Assembly (NCBI RefSeq): GCF_004799405.1
Contig: NZ_SSMW01000002.1
Coordinates: 62,001-126,000 of the forward strand
Reading direction: 5' to 3'
Source of the DNA: Bradyrhizobium sp.
GTDB taxonomy: Bacteria > Pseudomonadota > Alphaproteobacteria > Rhizobiales > Xanthobacteraceae
DNA: 64,000 bases
The notes below the pieces were generated by a model. It did no database searches. It was given only the letters and a program-made list of their open reading frames with translations, and had not been told where the DNA came from. Of this stretch, positions 34,545 through 43,368 are shown piece by piece. The translations under genes and the position numbers were made by a program. The first letter of the stretch is position 1. Each line of letters starts with the position of its first letter.

Positions 34545-35524
34545 GCCGCGGTCTCCGCGGCGGCGTCATAGAGATGGCAGGCCACGGCCTGCGCGCCCTG
34601 TCGTATCGGCTCCGGCCGTTCGACCCGGCAGCGGTCGAAAGCAAATTCACAGCGCGGATTGAAGGCGCAGCCGGTCGGAATGGCTGACAGCCGCGGCATC
34701 GACCCCGGGATCTGCATGAGCCGCCGGGCGTCGCTGGCCAGCGTCGGAATGGCGCCCATCAGCCCCTTGGCATAGGGATGCAGCGGATGCTGCACCACAT
34801 CCTGCACCGGGCCGATCTCGGCGATGCGGCCGGAATACATCACCGCGACCCGGGCGGAGGTCTCGGCGATCACGCCCATGTCGTGCGTCACCAGCATCAC
34901 GGCGGTGCCGTGGTCGCGCCCGAGCCGCTTGATCAGGGTGATGATCTGCGCCTGCACCGATACGTCGAGGGCGGTGGTCGGCTCGTCGGCAATGATCAGT
35001 TCCGGTTCGGCGCAGATGGCAAGCGCAATCACGACACGCTGGCGCATGCCGCCGGAGAATTCGTGCGGGTAGGCGTCGATGCGCTTGTCCGGCGCGGGAA
35101 TGCCGACTTCGGCCAAAAGGTCGATGGCGCGCTTGCGCGCCGCTGATTCCGAAAGGTTGAGGTGGGTGCGAATGGTCTCGATCAGTTGATCGCCGATCCG
35201 GTACAGCGGATTGAGGCTGGTGAGCGGATCCTGGAAGATCATGCCGATGCGCTTTCCGCGCAGCCGGCGCATTTCTTCCTGCGGCAGATTGTCGATCCGC
35301 ACGCCCGACAGATAGATCTCGCCGCCGGCGATGCGGCCGGGCGGATCGATCAAGCCGATCACCGCAAGCCCGGTGACGGATTTTCCGGCGCCGGATTCGC
35401 CGACCACGCCCAGCACTTCGCCCTTGGCGATGTCGAAGGATACCCCGTCGATGGCGCGGAGAACGCTGCGGCGGGTGATGAACTCCACCTGAAGATTGCG
35501 CACGGAGAGAACGGGCTCGGTCAT
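34541..35524 (-). CDS. ABC transporter ATPase (OppD/DppD-like), system 2
   Basis: A 327-residue ATPase. Walker A is GESGAGKSV, the signature [16 protein letters not shown], Walker [13 protein letters not shown], and PTGCAFNPRCEFAFDRC the C-terminal cysteine-bearing extension. It begins 4 bases after the DppC-like gene and overlaps the OppF-like gene. Together they drive the second importer. Sequence differs throughout from the system 1 homologue, so the two importers are old paralogues and not a recent tandem copy. Confidence 0.94.
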   Translation of the reverse strand: MTEPVLSVRNLQVEFITRRSVLRAIDGVSFDIAKGEVLGVVGESGAGKSVTGLAVIGLIDPPGRIAGGEIYLSGVRIDNLPQEEMRRLRGKRIGMIFQDPLTSLNPLYRIGDQLIETIRTHLNLSESAARKRAIDLLAEVGIPAPDKRIDAYPHEFSGGMRQRVVIALAICAEPELIIADEPTTALDVSVQAQIITLIKRLGRDHGTAVMLVTHDMGVIAETSARVAVMYSGRIAEIGPVQDVVQHPLHPYAKGLMGAIPTLASDARRLMQIPGSMPRLSAIPTGCAFNPRCEFAFDRCRVERPEPIRQGAQAVACHLYDAAAETAA

Positions 35525-35528
35525 GCGG

Positions 35529-36506
35529 TCAGCGCAGCTTTGGATTGAGCGCGTCGCGCAGCCAGTCGCCGAGCAGGTTGATCGACAGGATCAGTGCCGC
35601 CAGCGCGAAGCCCGGGAAGGCGACGATCCACCATTCGCCCGAAAACAGGTAATTGTTGCCGATGCGGATCAAGGTGCCGAGCGAGGGCATGGTGTCCGGC
35701 ATGCCGGAACCGAGGAACGACAATGTCGCTTCGGTGATGATGGCGAGCGCAAGATTGATGGTGGCGATCACCAGGATCGGGCCCATGGCGTTGGGCAGCA
35801 CATGGCGCAGCATGATCACGGGCGCGGGCAGTCCGATCAATTGCGCGGCCGCGACATAATCCTTGTTCTTCTCGACCATGACCGAGCCGCGCACGGTGCG
35901 GGCATATTGCACCCAGAAGCTCAGGCCGATCGCAAACACCAGCACCGCCAGCGTGCTCGTGGCGTCGAGCCGGTTGCCGAAAATCGATTTGACGACGCCG
36001 TTGATGAGCAGCGCGATCAGGATGGCGGGGAAGGTGAGCTGAACATCGGCGATGCGCATGATCAGGCCATCGACGGCGCCGCCGACATAGCCGGCGATCA
36101 GCCCGAGCATGATGCCGAGCGTGCCGGCGAACAAAACGCCGAGCACGCCGACCGTGAGCGAAATACGCAGGCCGTAGAGAATGGCGGAAAAGACGTCGCG
36201 GCCCTGTTCGTCGGTGCCGAGCAGGAACGGACTCTGGCCGTCGGCGGTCCACAGCGGCGCGATGCGCGAATTCATCAACTCAAGCTGCGAGGGGTCGAAC
36301 GGATTCTGCACCGCAAGCAACGGTGCAAAGATCGCCAGCAGGAAAAACAACGCGGTGACGACAGCCGCGACCATGGTCAGCCGGGAACGGCGGAAAGAAT
36401 AGAGGATGTCGCTCTCAAGCGCGCGCCTGAACCAGCCCGGCGAGGAGTGCGCGGCAGCGCCTCCGGTGCTGGTTTCGGTCGTGTGCGGAACGAGAGCTTC
36501 GGTCAT
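35529..36506 (-). CDS. Peptide/nickel-type ABC transporter permease (DppC-like), system 2
   Basis: A 325-residue permease with an N-terminal soluble stretch of about 40 residues before the first helix (LTMVAAVVTALFFLLAIFAP). FLLGTDEQGRDVFSAILYGLR is the C-subunit mark, and YVAAAQLIGLPAPVIMLRHVLPN the EAA loop that contacts the ATPases. It starts 13 bases after the DppB-like gene. The C terminus LLGDWLRDALNPKLR is typical of DppC proteins. Confidence 0.93.
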   Translation of the reverse strand: MTEALVPHTTETSTGGAAAHSSPGWFRRALESDILYSFRRSRLTMVAAVVTALFFLLAIFAPLLAVQNPFDPSQLELMNSRIAPLWTADGQSPFLLGTDEQGRDVFSAILYGLRISLTVGVLGVLFAGTLGIMLGLIAGYVGGAVDGLIMRIADVQLTFPAILIALLINGVVKSIFGNRLDATSTLAVLVFAIGLSFWVQYARTVRGSVMVEKNKDYVAAAQLIGLPAPVIMLRHVLPNAMGPILVIATINLALAIITEATLSFLGSGMPDTMPSLGTLIRIGNNYLFSGEWWIVAFPGFALAALILSINLLGDWLRDALNPKLR

Positions 36507-36519
36507 GCCAATCTCGCGT

Positions 36520-37500
36520 TCAAGCCGGACGGCTGATGGTCGAGCGCAGCCGCGGATCGACCACGGTATAAAGAATGTCGACGATTAGGTTGATGGTGAC
36601 GAAGATCAGCGACACCACCAGGAGGTAGGCCGCCATGATCGGAATATCGACGTTTTGCACCGCCTGCACGAACAGCAATCCCATGCCCGGCCATTGGAAC
36701 ACGGTTTCGGTGATGATCGCAAATGCAATAACCGAGCCAAATTGCAGGCCGGCCACCGTGATGACCGGCACCAGCGTGTTCTTGAGCGCATGGCCGAAAT
36801 GGATCGCCCGCGTCGTCAATCCGCGCGCCCGCGCAAACCGGATGTAATCGGTGCGCAGCACCTCGAGCATTTCAGCTCGCACCAGCCGCATGATCAACGT
36901 CATCTGGAACAGGCCGAGCGTGATCGCCGGCATGACCAGCGCCTTGAGCCCCGAGACCGTCAGAAGCCCGGTGGTCCACCAGCCGATGTGCACGACCTCG
37001 CCACGGCCGAACGATGGCAGCCAGCCTAGCGTCACCGAGAACAGATAGATCAGGAGGATGCCGATCAGGAATGTCGGCAGCGAAATGCCGACCAACGACA
37101 CCGCCTGGAATACTTTGGCGAGAAACGAATCCCGCCGCAGCGCCGAATAGACCCCCATCAGGATTCCGAACACCATTGCGAGAATGGTTGCGCAGGTGGC
37201 GAGCTCCAGCGTGGCCGGCATCCGCTCCTTCAGCAGGCTCGCGACCGGCTGGCGGAACTGGTAGGAGACACCGAACTTGAACTGCGCCGCGTTGATGAAA
37301 TAGCGCGAGAACTGCACCGGAAAGGGATCGTCAAGGCCGAGCGAATGGCGGATCTCGGCGCGTTCGGCCGCCGAGGTATCGATTGCGACGATCTGGTTGA
37401 CCGGATCGCCCGCGAAGCGGAACATCGAGAACGAGATGATCCCGACCGCGATCATGACGCCAATGGCTTGAATGGCCCGGCGAAGAGTGAAAGCGAGCAT
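36520..37500 (-). CDS. Peptide/nickel-type ABC transporter permease (DppB-like), system 2
   Basis: A 326-residue permease with about six helices. MLAFTLRRAIQAIGVMIAVG is the first helix, FRFAGDPVNQIVAIDTSAAER the first loop, and YIRFARARGLTTRAIHFGHA the EAA loop. IVDILYTVVDPRLR ends the protein as in other DppB subunits. It is preceded by the binding-protein gene and a perfect stem-loop at 37551-37583. Confidence 0.93.
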   Translation of the reverse strand: MLAFTLRRAIQAIGVMIAVGIISFSMFRFAGDPVNQIVAIDTSAAERAEIRHSLGLDDPFPVQFSRYFINAAQFKFGVSYQFRQPVASLLKERMPATLELATCATILAMVFGILMGVYSALRRDSFLAKVFQAVSLVGISLPTFLIGILLIYLFSVTLGWLPSFGRGEVVHIGWWTTGLLTVSGLKALVMPAITLGLFQMTLIMRLVRAEMLEVLRTDYIRFARARGLTTRAIHFGHALKNTLVPVITVAGLQFGSVIAFAIITETVFQWPGMGLLFVQAVQNVDIPIMAAYLLVVSLIFVTINLIVDILYTVVDPRLRSTISRPA

Positions 37501-37550
37501 GTGATCCTTTCACTTCTTTCCAACGTGCAGCGCGCATCAAGCCCCAAACG

Positions 37551-37583
37551 AAAGTCCCGGGAGCGCGAAGCCACCGGGACTTT
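37551..37583 (-). terminator. Intercistronic stem-loop after the binding-protein gene
   Basis: Perfect 10-base arms AAAGTCCCGG (37551-37560) and CCGGGACTTT (37574-37583) with a 13-base loop. On the minus strand it follows the binding-protein stop by about 14 bases and precedes the permease start by about 50. Only a short T-rich tail follows (TTTCGTTT), so it is more likely a partial terminator or RNA-stabilising hairpin than a full stop. Confidence 0.75.
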
Positions 37584-37597
37584 TGAATTCAAGCTGC

Positions 37598-39193
37598 CTA
37601 TTCCTGCTTCGTTGCCCAGTAGAACAAGACCGCATTGTCCGCACGCTGGGTCAATTTCACCTTCTTCGACACGCCCCATGCCAGCGCCTGCTGATGCAGC
37701 GGGATATATGCGAAGTCCTTGTTGGCGATTTCGAACGCTTGCTTGATCAGCAAATCGCGTTTGGTCTGATCGGTCTCCAGCAGCACCTTGTCGCTGAGGG
37801 CGTCGAATTCCTTGTTGCAGTAGCCGCCAAGATTGGCCTCGCCGCGCGAGGATTTCGGATCGTCGCGGCAGCCCATGATGTCATTCATGACGTTCTGGGA
37901 ATCGAGCGAGGCCGGGGTCCAGCCCAGCAAATAGAACGACGTCTGATAACCGCCGGGCTTTAGCACCTTGGCGAAATACTGCTGCTTCGGTTGTGCCAGA
38001 AGGTCGACCTTGACGCCGATGCGGGCCAGCATGCCAACGACTGCCTGGCAGATCGCGGCGTCATTGACGTAGCGGTCGTTGGGGCAATCCATCGTGAGTT
38101 CGAACCCATCGGGATAGCCCGCTTCGGTCAGCAGTTTCTTGGCGCCATCCGGATCGAATTTCGGCCGCGTGAAATCCTTCGAAAGCGGAAACAGCTGAGG
38201 TGCGATCATCAGTGCCGACGGGGTTGAAAGGCCGCGCATCACGCGGGTCTTGATCAACTCGATATCGACTGCCTTGTAAAAGGCCTCGCGCACGCGGATG
38301 TCCTTGAAGGGGTTCTTGCCCTTGACGTTCGAATACAGCAATTCGTCGCGGACCTGGTCCATGCCCAGAAAGATGGTCCGCAGTTCCGGCCCGGTCAGAA
38401 CCTCGGCATTTCCGCTCGCATTCACCCTTGCGATATCCTGGATTGGAACCGGTTCGATGACGTCGACTTCGCCCGACAGCAAAGCCGCGACCCGGGTCGC
38501 GTCCGAGCCGATCGGCGTGAAGACGATTTCCTTCAGGTTATGCTCGGGCTTGCGCCACCAGTCCGGGTTCGCCTTGAACACGGTTTTCACGCCGGGCTGA
38601 TGGCTCTCGATAGTGAACGGGCCGGTGCCATTTTCGTGGAGCGAAGCAAAACTCGGCGTTGTCGCCGAGGCCGGCGTCGGCGCCACCGCGTTGTTCTCCT
38701 CGCACCACTTCTTGTCCATGATGTACCAGCCATCCCACTGCGAAATGAGGATGGGGTTGGGCGTGGATAGCACTACGTCAACCGTGTAGTCGTCGATCTT
38801 GACAAACTTGGCGTTGGTCGGAACGACGGTCGTGAAGTTGGAGCCTGTGGCCCGCACGCGATCGGCGGAAAAGATCACATCGTCGGCGGTGAAGGGATCG
38901 CCGTTGTGAAATTTGACATTCTTGCGCAGATGAAAACGCCAGCGGGTCGGCTCCGGCGTTTCCCAGCTTTCCGCGAGAGCCGGAATGATCTTCAGTTCCC
39001 TGTCGCGGGTCACCAGGCCTTCATAGACGTGGGCGTGATGCGCGATGGTGGTGGTTTCCCGGAGCGTATAGGGGTCGAGCGATTTGAGGTCGCCCTGGTT
39101 GGCGTAGCGCAGGGTCTGGGCCGATGCCGGGGCCATCGTAAAAGCGACGATTGAGACGGTGGCCGCTGCGAGCAAGGTCTGACGTACCGACAT
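37598..39193 (-). CDS. ABC transporter substrate-binding protein, peptide/nickel type, system 2
   Basis: A 531-residue SBP_bac_5 protein and the first gene of the long minus-strand operon. MSVRQTLLAAATVSIVAFTM is a Sec signal, with likely cleavage after PASA (near residue 25). LRYANQGDLKSLDPYTLRET opens the mature part and RWRFHLRKNVKFHNGDPFTADDV is the family signature. GGAGA stands ahead of the ATG. It is only distantly like the system 1 binding protein, so the two importers probably take different solutes. The 197-base region upstream, shared with a divergent FAD oxidase gene, should hold the operon promoter. Confidence 0.94.
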   Translation of the reverse strand: MSVRQTLLAAATVSIVAFTMAPASAQTLRYANQGDLKSLDPYTLRETTTIAHHAHVYEGLVTRDRELKIIPALAESWETPEPTRWRFHLRKNVKFHNGDPFTADDVIFSADRVRATGSNFTTVVPTNAKFVKIDDYTVDVVLSTPNPILISQWDGWYIMDKKWCEENNAVAPTPASATTPSFASLHENGTGPFTIESHQPGVKTVFKANPDWWRKPEHNLKEIVFTPIGSDATRVAALLSGEVDVIEPVPIQDIARVNASGNAEVLTGPELRTIFLGMDQVRDELLYSNVKGKNPFKDIRVREAFYKAVDIELIKTRVMRGLSTPSALMIAPQLFPLSKDFTRPKFDPDGAKKLLTEAGYPDGFELTMDCPNDRYVNDAAICQAVVGMLARIGVKVDLLAQPKQQYFAKVLKPGGYQTSFYLLGWTPASLDSQNVMNDIMGCRDDPKSSRGEANLGGYCNKEFDALSDKVLLETDQTKRDLLIKQAFEIANKDFAYIPLHQQALAWGVSKKVKLTQRADNAVLFYWATKQE

Positions 39194-39390
39194 TTGTTCA
39201 CGTTCTCCGCTGTGGCGCGTGGTTTATTTCTGCACTATCGAGGGCTGTAGCCGATCCATGTTGCCAGAGTTTGGCCGCCGCGCAAGCGCGATTTCCGTAG
39301 GGGGTAAGCCGGTTTGCGCCACGATGCCGCAATGATTAACCTTCAGCGCGACGGTGCCAGCAGCCGTGCAATGTTCAACGGGAGCGCCGG

Positions 39391-40644
39391 ATGACGGAAC
39401 TCAGGGCTGACGTCCTCGTGTTGGGTGCCGGCATGGTCGGCGTCGGTGCGGCCTTGCATCTGCAGCAGCGGGGCCGCGATGTGATCCTGATCGACCGGCA
39501 CGAGCTCGCCGGCGAAGAAACCAGCTTCGGCAATGCCGGAATCATCGAATGCGCGTCGGTTTTTCCCTACATGTTTCCGCGGGATTTCGGCCAGATCCTG
39601 CAATACGCGATGAACCGTGCGCCGCAGGTCCGCTACCGGCTGTCCGATCTGCCGGACTTTCTGCCATGGCTGGTGCGTTACTATCTGGCGTCCTCGCCGG
39701 AACGTGCGCTGCACAGCGCGAAGGCCGAATTGCCGTTGATCCGTCACAGCCTGATCGAACATCAAGCGCTGGTTGCGGAGGCAGAGGTGCCGGAACTGTT
39801 ACAGCGCACCGGATGGATCAAGCTGTTTCGCTCCGATGCGACGCTGGCAACCGCGGTGCGGGATCTCGAACGGGCGAAGACGTATGGCGTCGAGGGCGAC
39901 GTGCTCGACGCCAATGCCATAGCGGCACGCGAACCTAATCTGACCGGAGATTTTGCCGGCGCCATTCATCTGCCGGCGCCGGCCTTCGTGCCTGATCCCG
40001 GTGGATTGGCCAAAGCCTATGCGGCGCTGTTCAAGCGCAAGGGCGGACGGTTTTGGGTCGGCGATGCCAGGACGCTCGAACAGGATCCCGGCGGCTGGCG
40101 CGTCAGCGGGCCGGAGGGTGCGGCGATCGCGCGCGAAGTCGTGGTCGCGCTGGGACCCTGGTCCGATCAGGTGTTTGGTCCGCTCGGCTATGCCATCCCG
40201 CTTGGCGTCAAGCGCGGCTATCATCTGCATCTGGCGCCGCGCGGCAACGCCATGCTGCATCATCCGGTTCTCGATTCCGATCTCGGCTATCTGCTGGCAC
40301 CGATGAATCGCGGTATTCGTCTGACGACCGGGGTGGAGTTCGCGCGCCGCGATGCGCCCCCGACACCGGTCCAGCTTGAGCGCGCCTTGCCGCGTGCGCA
40401 TGCCTTGTTTCCGCTGGGCGAGACGCTCGATGCCAAACCCTGGATGGGCGCGCGGCCATGCTTGCCCGATATGCTGCCGGTCATCGGCAAGGCGCCGCGC
40501 CATGCCGGGTTGTGGTTCGATTTCGGACATCAGCACCATGGCCTGACGCTGGGCCCCGCCACCGGGCGTCTGCTCGCGGAGATGATGACCGGGGAGACCC
40601 CGTTCGCCGATCCCGCCCCCTTTGCCGTCGAGCGCTTCGGTTGA
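39391..40644 (+). CDS. FAD-dependent oxidoreductase (D-amino-acid dehydrogenase DadA-like)
   Basis: A 417-residue DAO-family flavoprotein. DVLVLGAGMVGVGAALHLQQRGRDVILIDR is the FAD-binding start, and GEETSFGNAGIIECASVFPY near residue 50 is the mark of DadA-like amine and amino-acid dehydrogenases. The C-terminal HAGLWFDFGHQHHGLTLGPATGRLLAEMM closes the fold. It would strip hydrogen from a D-amino acid or other secondary amine and pass electrons to the respiratory chain. It is divergent from the ABC importer/GGT operon, so it may oxidise an amino acid released by that system; this link is positional only. Confidence 0.88.
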   Translation: MTELRADVLVLGAGMVGVGAALHLQQRGRDVILIDRHELAGEETSFGNAGIIECASVFPYMFPRDFGQILQYAMNRAPQVRYRLSDLPDFLPWLVRYYLASSPERALHSAKAELPLIRHSLIEHQALVAEAEVPELLQRTGWIKLFRSDATLATAVRDLERAKTYGVEGDVLDANAIAAREPNLTGDFAGAIHLPAPAFVPDPGGLAKAYAALFKRKGGRFWVGDARTLEQDPGGWRVSGPEGAAIAREVVVALGPWSDQVFGPLGYAIPLGVKRGYHLHLAPRGNAMLHHPVLDSDLGYLLAPMNRGIRLTTGVEFARRDAPPTPVQLERALPRAHALFPLGETLDAKPWMGARPCLPDMLPVIGKAPRHAGLWFDFGHQHHGLTLGPATGRLLAEMMTGETPFADPAPFAVERFG

Positions 40645-40705
40645 CCATTGGTGCCGAAGCAATTTCCCGATACTGTAACGAGCCGTAATGCCATCAGGAG
40701 CGGAC

Positions 40706-40960
40706 ATGAAGGTAAACGTCGAAATAGATTGCACGCCGCTCGAAGCCCGGCAGTTTCTCGGCCTTCCCGATCTGCAGCCGATGCAGACGGCGGTGATGGA
40801 CAAGCTGCAGCAACAGATGATGGCCAACATCGAAAAGGTCTCGCCGGAAGCGCTGATGCAGAGCTGGTTCACCTTCGATCCGAAACTGGCCGAGCGGTTT
40901 TCCGACATGTTCGTCTCGATGGCAGGATTGGGCGGCACCGGCACCAAGGCCAAGAAGTAG
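40706..40960 (+). CDS. Small DUF6489-like protein
   Basis: An 84-residue soluble protein. MKVNVEIDCTPLEARQFLGLPDLQPMQ and a following amphipathic helix (MDKLQQQMMANIEKVSPEAL) match, from memory, the DUF6489 family of alphaproteobacteria; no function is known. The start at 40706 has GGAG 5 bases ahead; an in-frame ATG at 40688 has none. It is 8 bases before the lipase-like hydrolase gene, so the two are probably co-translated. The C terminus (GLGGTGTKAKK) is a disordered basic tail. Confidence 0.75.
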   Translation: MKVNVEIDCTPLEARQFLGLPDLQPMQTAVMDKLQQQMMANIEKVSPEALMQSWFTFDPKLAERFSDMFVSMAGLGGTGTKAKK

Positions 40961-40968
40961 TGACGGCG

Positions 40969-41760
40969 ATGGACGATGCGCCGGCGGCCGGCCAGCTTCG
41001 GCCACCCAGTCTTGGCCTGCTGCTGGCCGAGGTGCGGGGGATATTCGAATTCAACGCCAGCCTGTTGCTATCGCCGCTACTGATGCGCGCGCCGCGCGGC
41101 GACGGTCACCCGGTGCTGGTGCTGCCGGGGTTTCTCGCCAGCGATTTGTCGACGGCGCCGATGCGCCGATATCTCAAGGAGCTCGGATACGACGCCTATG
41201 CGTGGAAGATGGGCCGCAACACCGGCGGTGTTGCACGTATGCGGGCCGTATTGCGCGACCGGCTTGCCGATATTTACGCAAGCGCCGGCCGCAAGGTCAG
41301 CGTTGTCGGATGGAGCCTCGGTGGCATCTATGCGCGCGATCTGGCGCTGCAGGCGCCGGACATGGTGCGCTATGTCGTGACGCTGGGAAGTCCGTTCGCC
41401 AACGACGTGAGGGCCACCAATGCCACCCGGCTTTACGAGGCGCTGTCGGGCGAAGCGGTCGAGGACGGGTCGCAGCTTCGGGCGGCGATTTCGGGCGATT
41501 TGCCGGTCCCGACCAGTTCGATCTATTCGCGCACCGATGGCGTAGTGAACTGGCAAACCTGCCTGCTGCGTCCTTCCGATATCGCTGAAAACATTGAGGT
41601 CCGCCTGGCCAGCCATATCGGCCTCGGCGTCAACGCGGCCGCTTTGTGGGCACTGGCGGATCGTTTGGCCCAACCCGAGGGCCAATTCAGCCCATTTGAC
41701 CGATCGGGACCCTTTGCCATTGCATATGCACCTGCGGAAAATGCACAATCCCAGGTCTAG
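40969..41760 (+). CDS. Lipase-like alpha/beta hydrolase, paralogue 1
   Basis: A 263-residue alpha/beta hydrolase. The nucleophile elbow is VVGWSLGGIYAR (serine in GWSLG), the acid is in YSRTDGVVNW, and the histidine in ASHIGLGVN; HPVLVLPGFLASDLST forms the oxyanion strand. There is no export signal, so it should act in the cytoplasm, perhaps on storage lipid or acyl esters. It is closely related to the protein at 53220-53990 (shared GDGHPVLVLPG, GWSLGG and SRTDG). A GTG three codons upstream is an alternative start. It sits directly before the wax ester synthase gene. Confidence 0.85.
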   Translation: MDDAPAAGQLRPPSLGLLLAEVRGIFEFNASLLLSPLLMRAPRGDGHPVLVLPGFLASDLSTAPMRRYLKELGYDAYAWKMGRNTGGVARMRAVLRDRLADIYASAGRKVSVVGWSLGGIYARDLALQAPDMVRYVVTLGSPFANDVRATNATRLYEALSGEAVEDGSQLRAAISGDLPVPTSSIYSRTDGVVNWQTCLLRPSDIAENIEVRLASHIGLGVNAAALWALADRLAQPEGQFSPFDRSGPFAIAYAPAENAQSQV

Positions 41761-41812
41761 ACGTCAGAAGCGCCGCCAAGGCGCCGCGTGAGTTGGTTTG
41801 CGGGAGGAAAAC

Positions 41813-43363
41813 ATGGGTGGCGCCAAGAAGCTGTCCTCGATGGACGCGTCGTTTCTGTATCTGGAAACGCCGGAGATGCCGATGCATGTCGGGAGCATGG
41901 CGATCTTCCGCCTGCCGGAGGACTACAAGGGCAACTTCTTCGAGGACTTCAAGGCGATGATCGCCTCGCGGCTGCACATCGCGCCGATCCTCAAGGCGCG
42001 ACTCGAAAAAGCGCCGCTCGACATCGACCATCCTTCCTGGGTCGAGGACGACCAGTTCGACATCGATCGCCACATCTTCCGCGGCAGCCTTCCCGCGCCG
42101 CACGACCGCGCCACGCTGGAGCGCATCGTCGGCTGGATGCATGCCAAGCTTCTCAACCGCGCCCGTCCGCTGTGGGAGTTCTATGTCTTCGAAGGCATGA
42201 AGGACAACGAGATCGGGCTTTATTCCAAGATGCATCACGCCTGCATCGACGGCGGCGCGGGAGCCGCGCTCACCAACATGATCTACGATGTGACGCCGGT
42301 CCCGAGAGAAGTCGAGCCGCCGATGGCGCGGGCGCAGGTGGGTAACGAGCCGCGCGACATCGCCGCCAATTTGATCGATTCCTATCAGCAGCTTTGGCGC
42401 CAGCCGTTCGACGGTTCGAAAGCCGCCAAGGGCATCGACCTGCCGCGCTCGGGAAAAAGCGATCTCGGATCGATCCTGTTCGACAACGCCATGTTCCAGA
42501 TAGAAAACGCGGTCAAATTCGTCGGCAGCGTTCCGGCGATGCTCAAGAGCGTTTCCGAGGTGGTTGGAAAGATTTCCGATCCGAAATCGCGCGACAGTAT
42601 CGCCAGCATGATGTCGCCCTCGACCATCCTGAACAAATCGATCTCGTCGGAACGCAGCTTTGCCGGCACATCGATTTCGTTGTCGCAAGCCAAGGCGGTG
42701 GCGAAGCAATCCGGCGGCAAGCTCAATGACGTGGTGCTGGCGGTCTCGTCCGGCGTGGTCCGGCGCTATCTTCTGGAGCGCGGCGCGCTGCCGGCAAAAT
42801 CGATGACCGCCGCGGTGCCGATTTCACTGCGCGAAGAGGGCAACACCGACGCCAACAATCAGGTGTTCGGGATGATCTGTTCGATCGCCACCAACATCGA
42901 GGATCCCAAGGCGCGGCTGGAAGCGATCATCGCGCAATCCACCAAGTCCAAGGAAATGTCGCATCCGCTGCGGGCGCTGATGCCGCAGGTGTCCAACGTG
43001 TCCATGCTGGGCGCGCCGATCCTGGTTCAGATCCTGGCGCTGTTGTACAGCCGCTCGAGCCTGTCGGACGTGCTGCCGCCGGCGGCGAACATCACGGTGT
43101 CCAACGTGCCCGGACCGCGCCAGACGCTGTACGCCGCAGGCGCCGAGTTGCTGCATATCTTCCCGGTATCGATCTCGACGCACGGGCTGGCGCTCAACAT
43201 CACCGTGCAGAGCTATCGCGACCAGCTCGATTTCGGCTTCATCGCCGGCGCCAATATCATCCCGCATGTGCAAGTGCTGTGCGACATGCTGCCCGAAGAA
43301 TTCGCCGCCCTTGAAGCCGCCTACGCGCCGCCGGCGTCCAGCGCGCAAAGTGCGGCGAGTTGA
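41813..43363 (+). CDS. Wax ester synthase/diacylglycerol acyltransferase (WS/DGAT)
   Basis: A 516-residue O-acyltransferase. The condensing-enzyme active site HHxxxDG is KMHHACIDGGAG at about residues 140-146. SSMDASFLYLETPEMPMHVGSM is the usual N terminus, and NITVSNVPGPRQTLYAAGAEL and LNITVQSYRDQLDFGFIAG are the C-terminal marks. It joins a fatty alcohol or diacylglycerol to acyl-CoA to make wax ester or triacylglycerol at the membrane. GGGAGGAAAAC precedes the ATG. It overlaps or nearly overlaps the next hydrolase gene and is likely transcribed with the hydrolase before it and the P450 after it. Confidence 0.92.
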   Translation: MGGAKKLSSMDASFLYLETPEMPMHVGSMAIFRLPEDYKGNFFEDFKAMIASRLHIAPILKARLEKAPLDIDHPSWVEDDQFDIDRHIFRGSLPAPHDRATLERIVGWMHAKLLNRARPLWEFYVFEGMKDNEIGLYSKMHHACIDGGAGAALTNMIYDVTPVPREVEPPMARAQVGNEPRDIAANLIDSYQQLWRQPFDGSKAAKGIDLPRSGKSDLGSILFDNAMFQIENAVKFVGSVPAMLKSVSEVVGKISDPKSRDSIASMMSPSTILNKSISSERSFAGTSISLSQAKAVAKQSGGKLNDVVLAVSSGVVRRYLLERGALPAKSMTAAVPISLREEGNTDANNQVFGMICSIATNIEDPKARLEAIIAQSTKSKEMSHPLRALMPQVSNVSMLGAPILVQILALLYSRSSLSDVLPPAANITVSNVPGPRQTLYAAGAELLHIFPVSISTHGLALNITVQSYRDQLDFGFIAGANIIPHVQVLCDMLPEEFAALEAAYAPPASSAQSAAS

Positions 43364-43368
43364 ACACG

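Noticed and set aside
25252..39193. The two ABC importers as a recent tandem duplication
   Set aside because: Corresponding subunits differ along their whole length and binding-protein positions differ, so they are old paralogues brought together.
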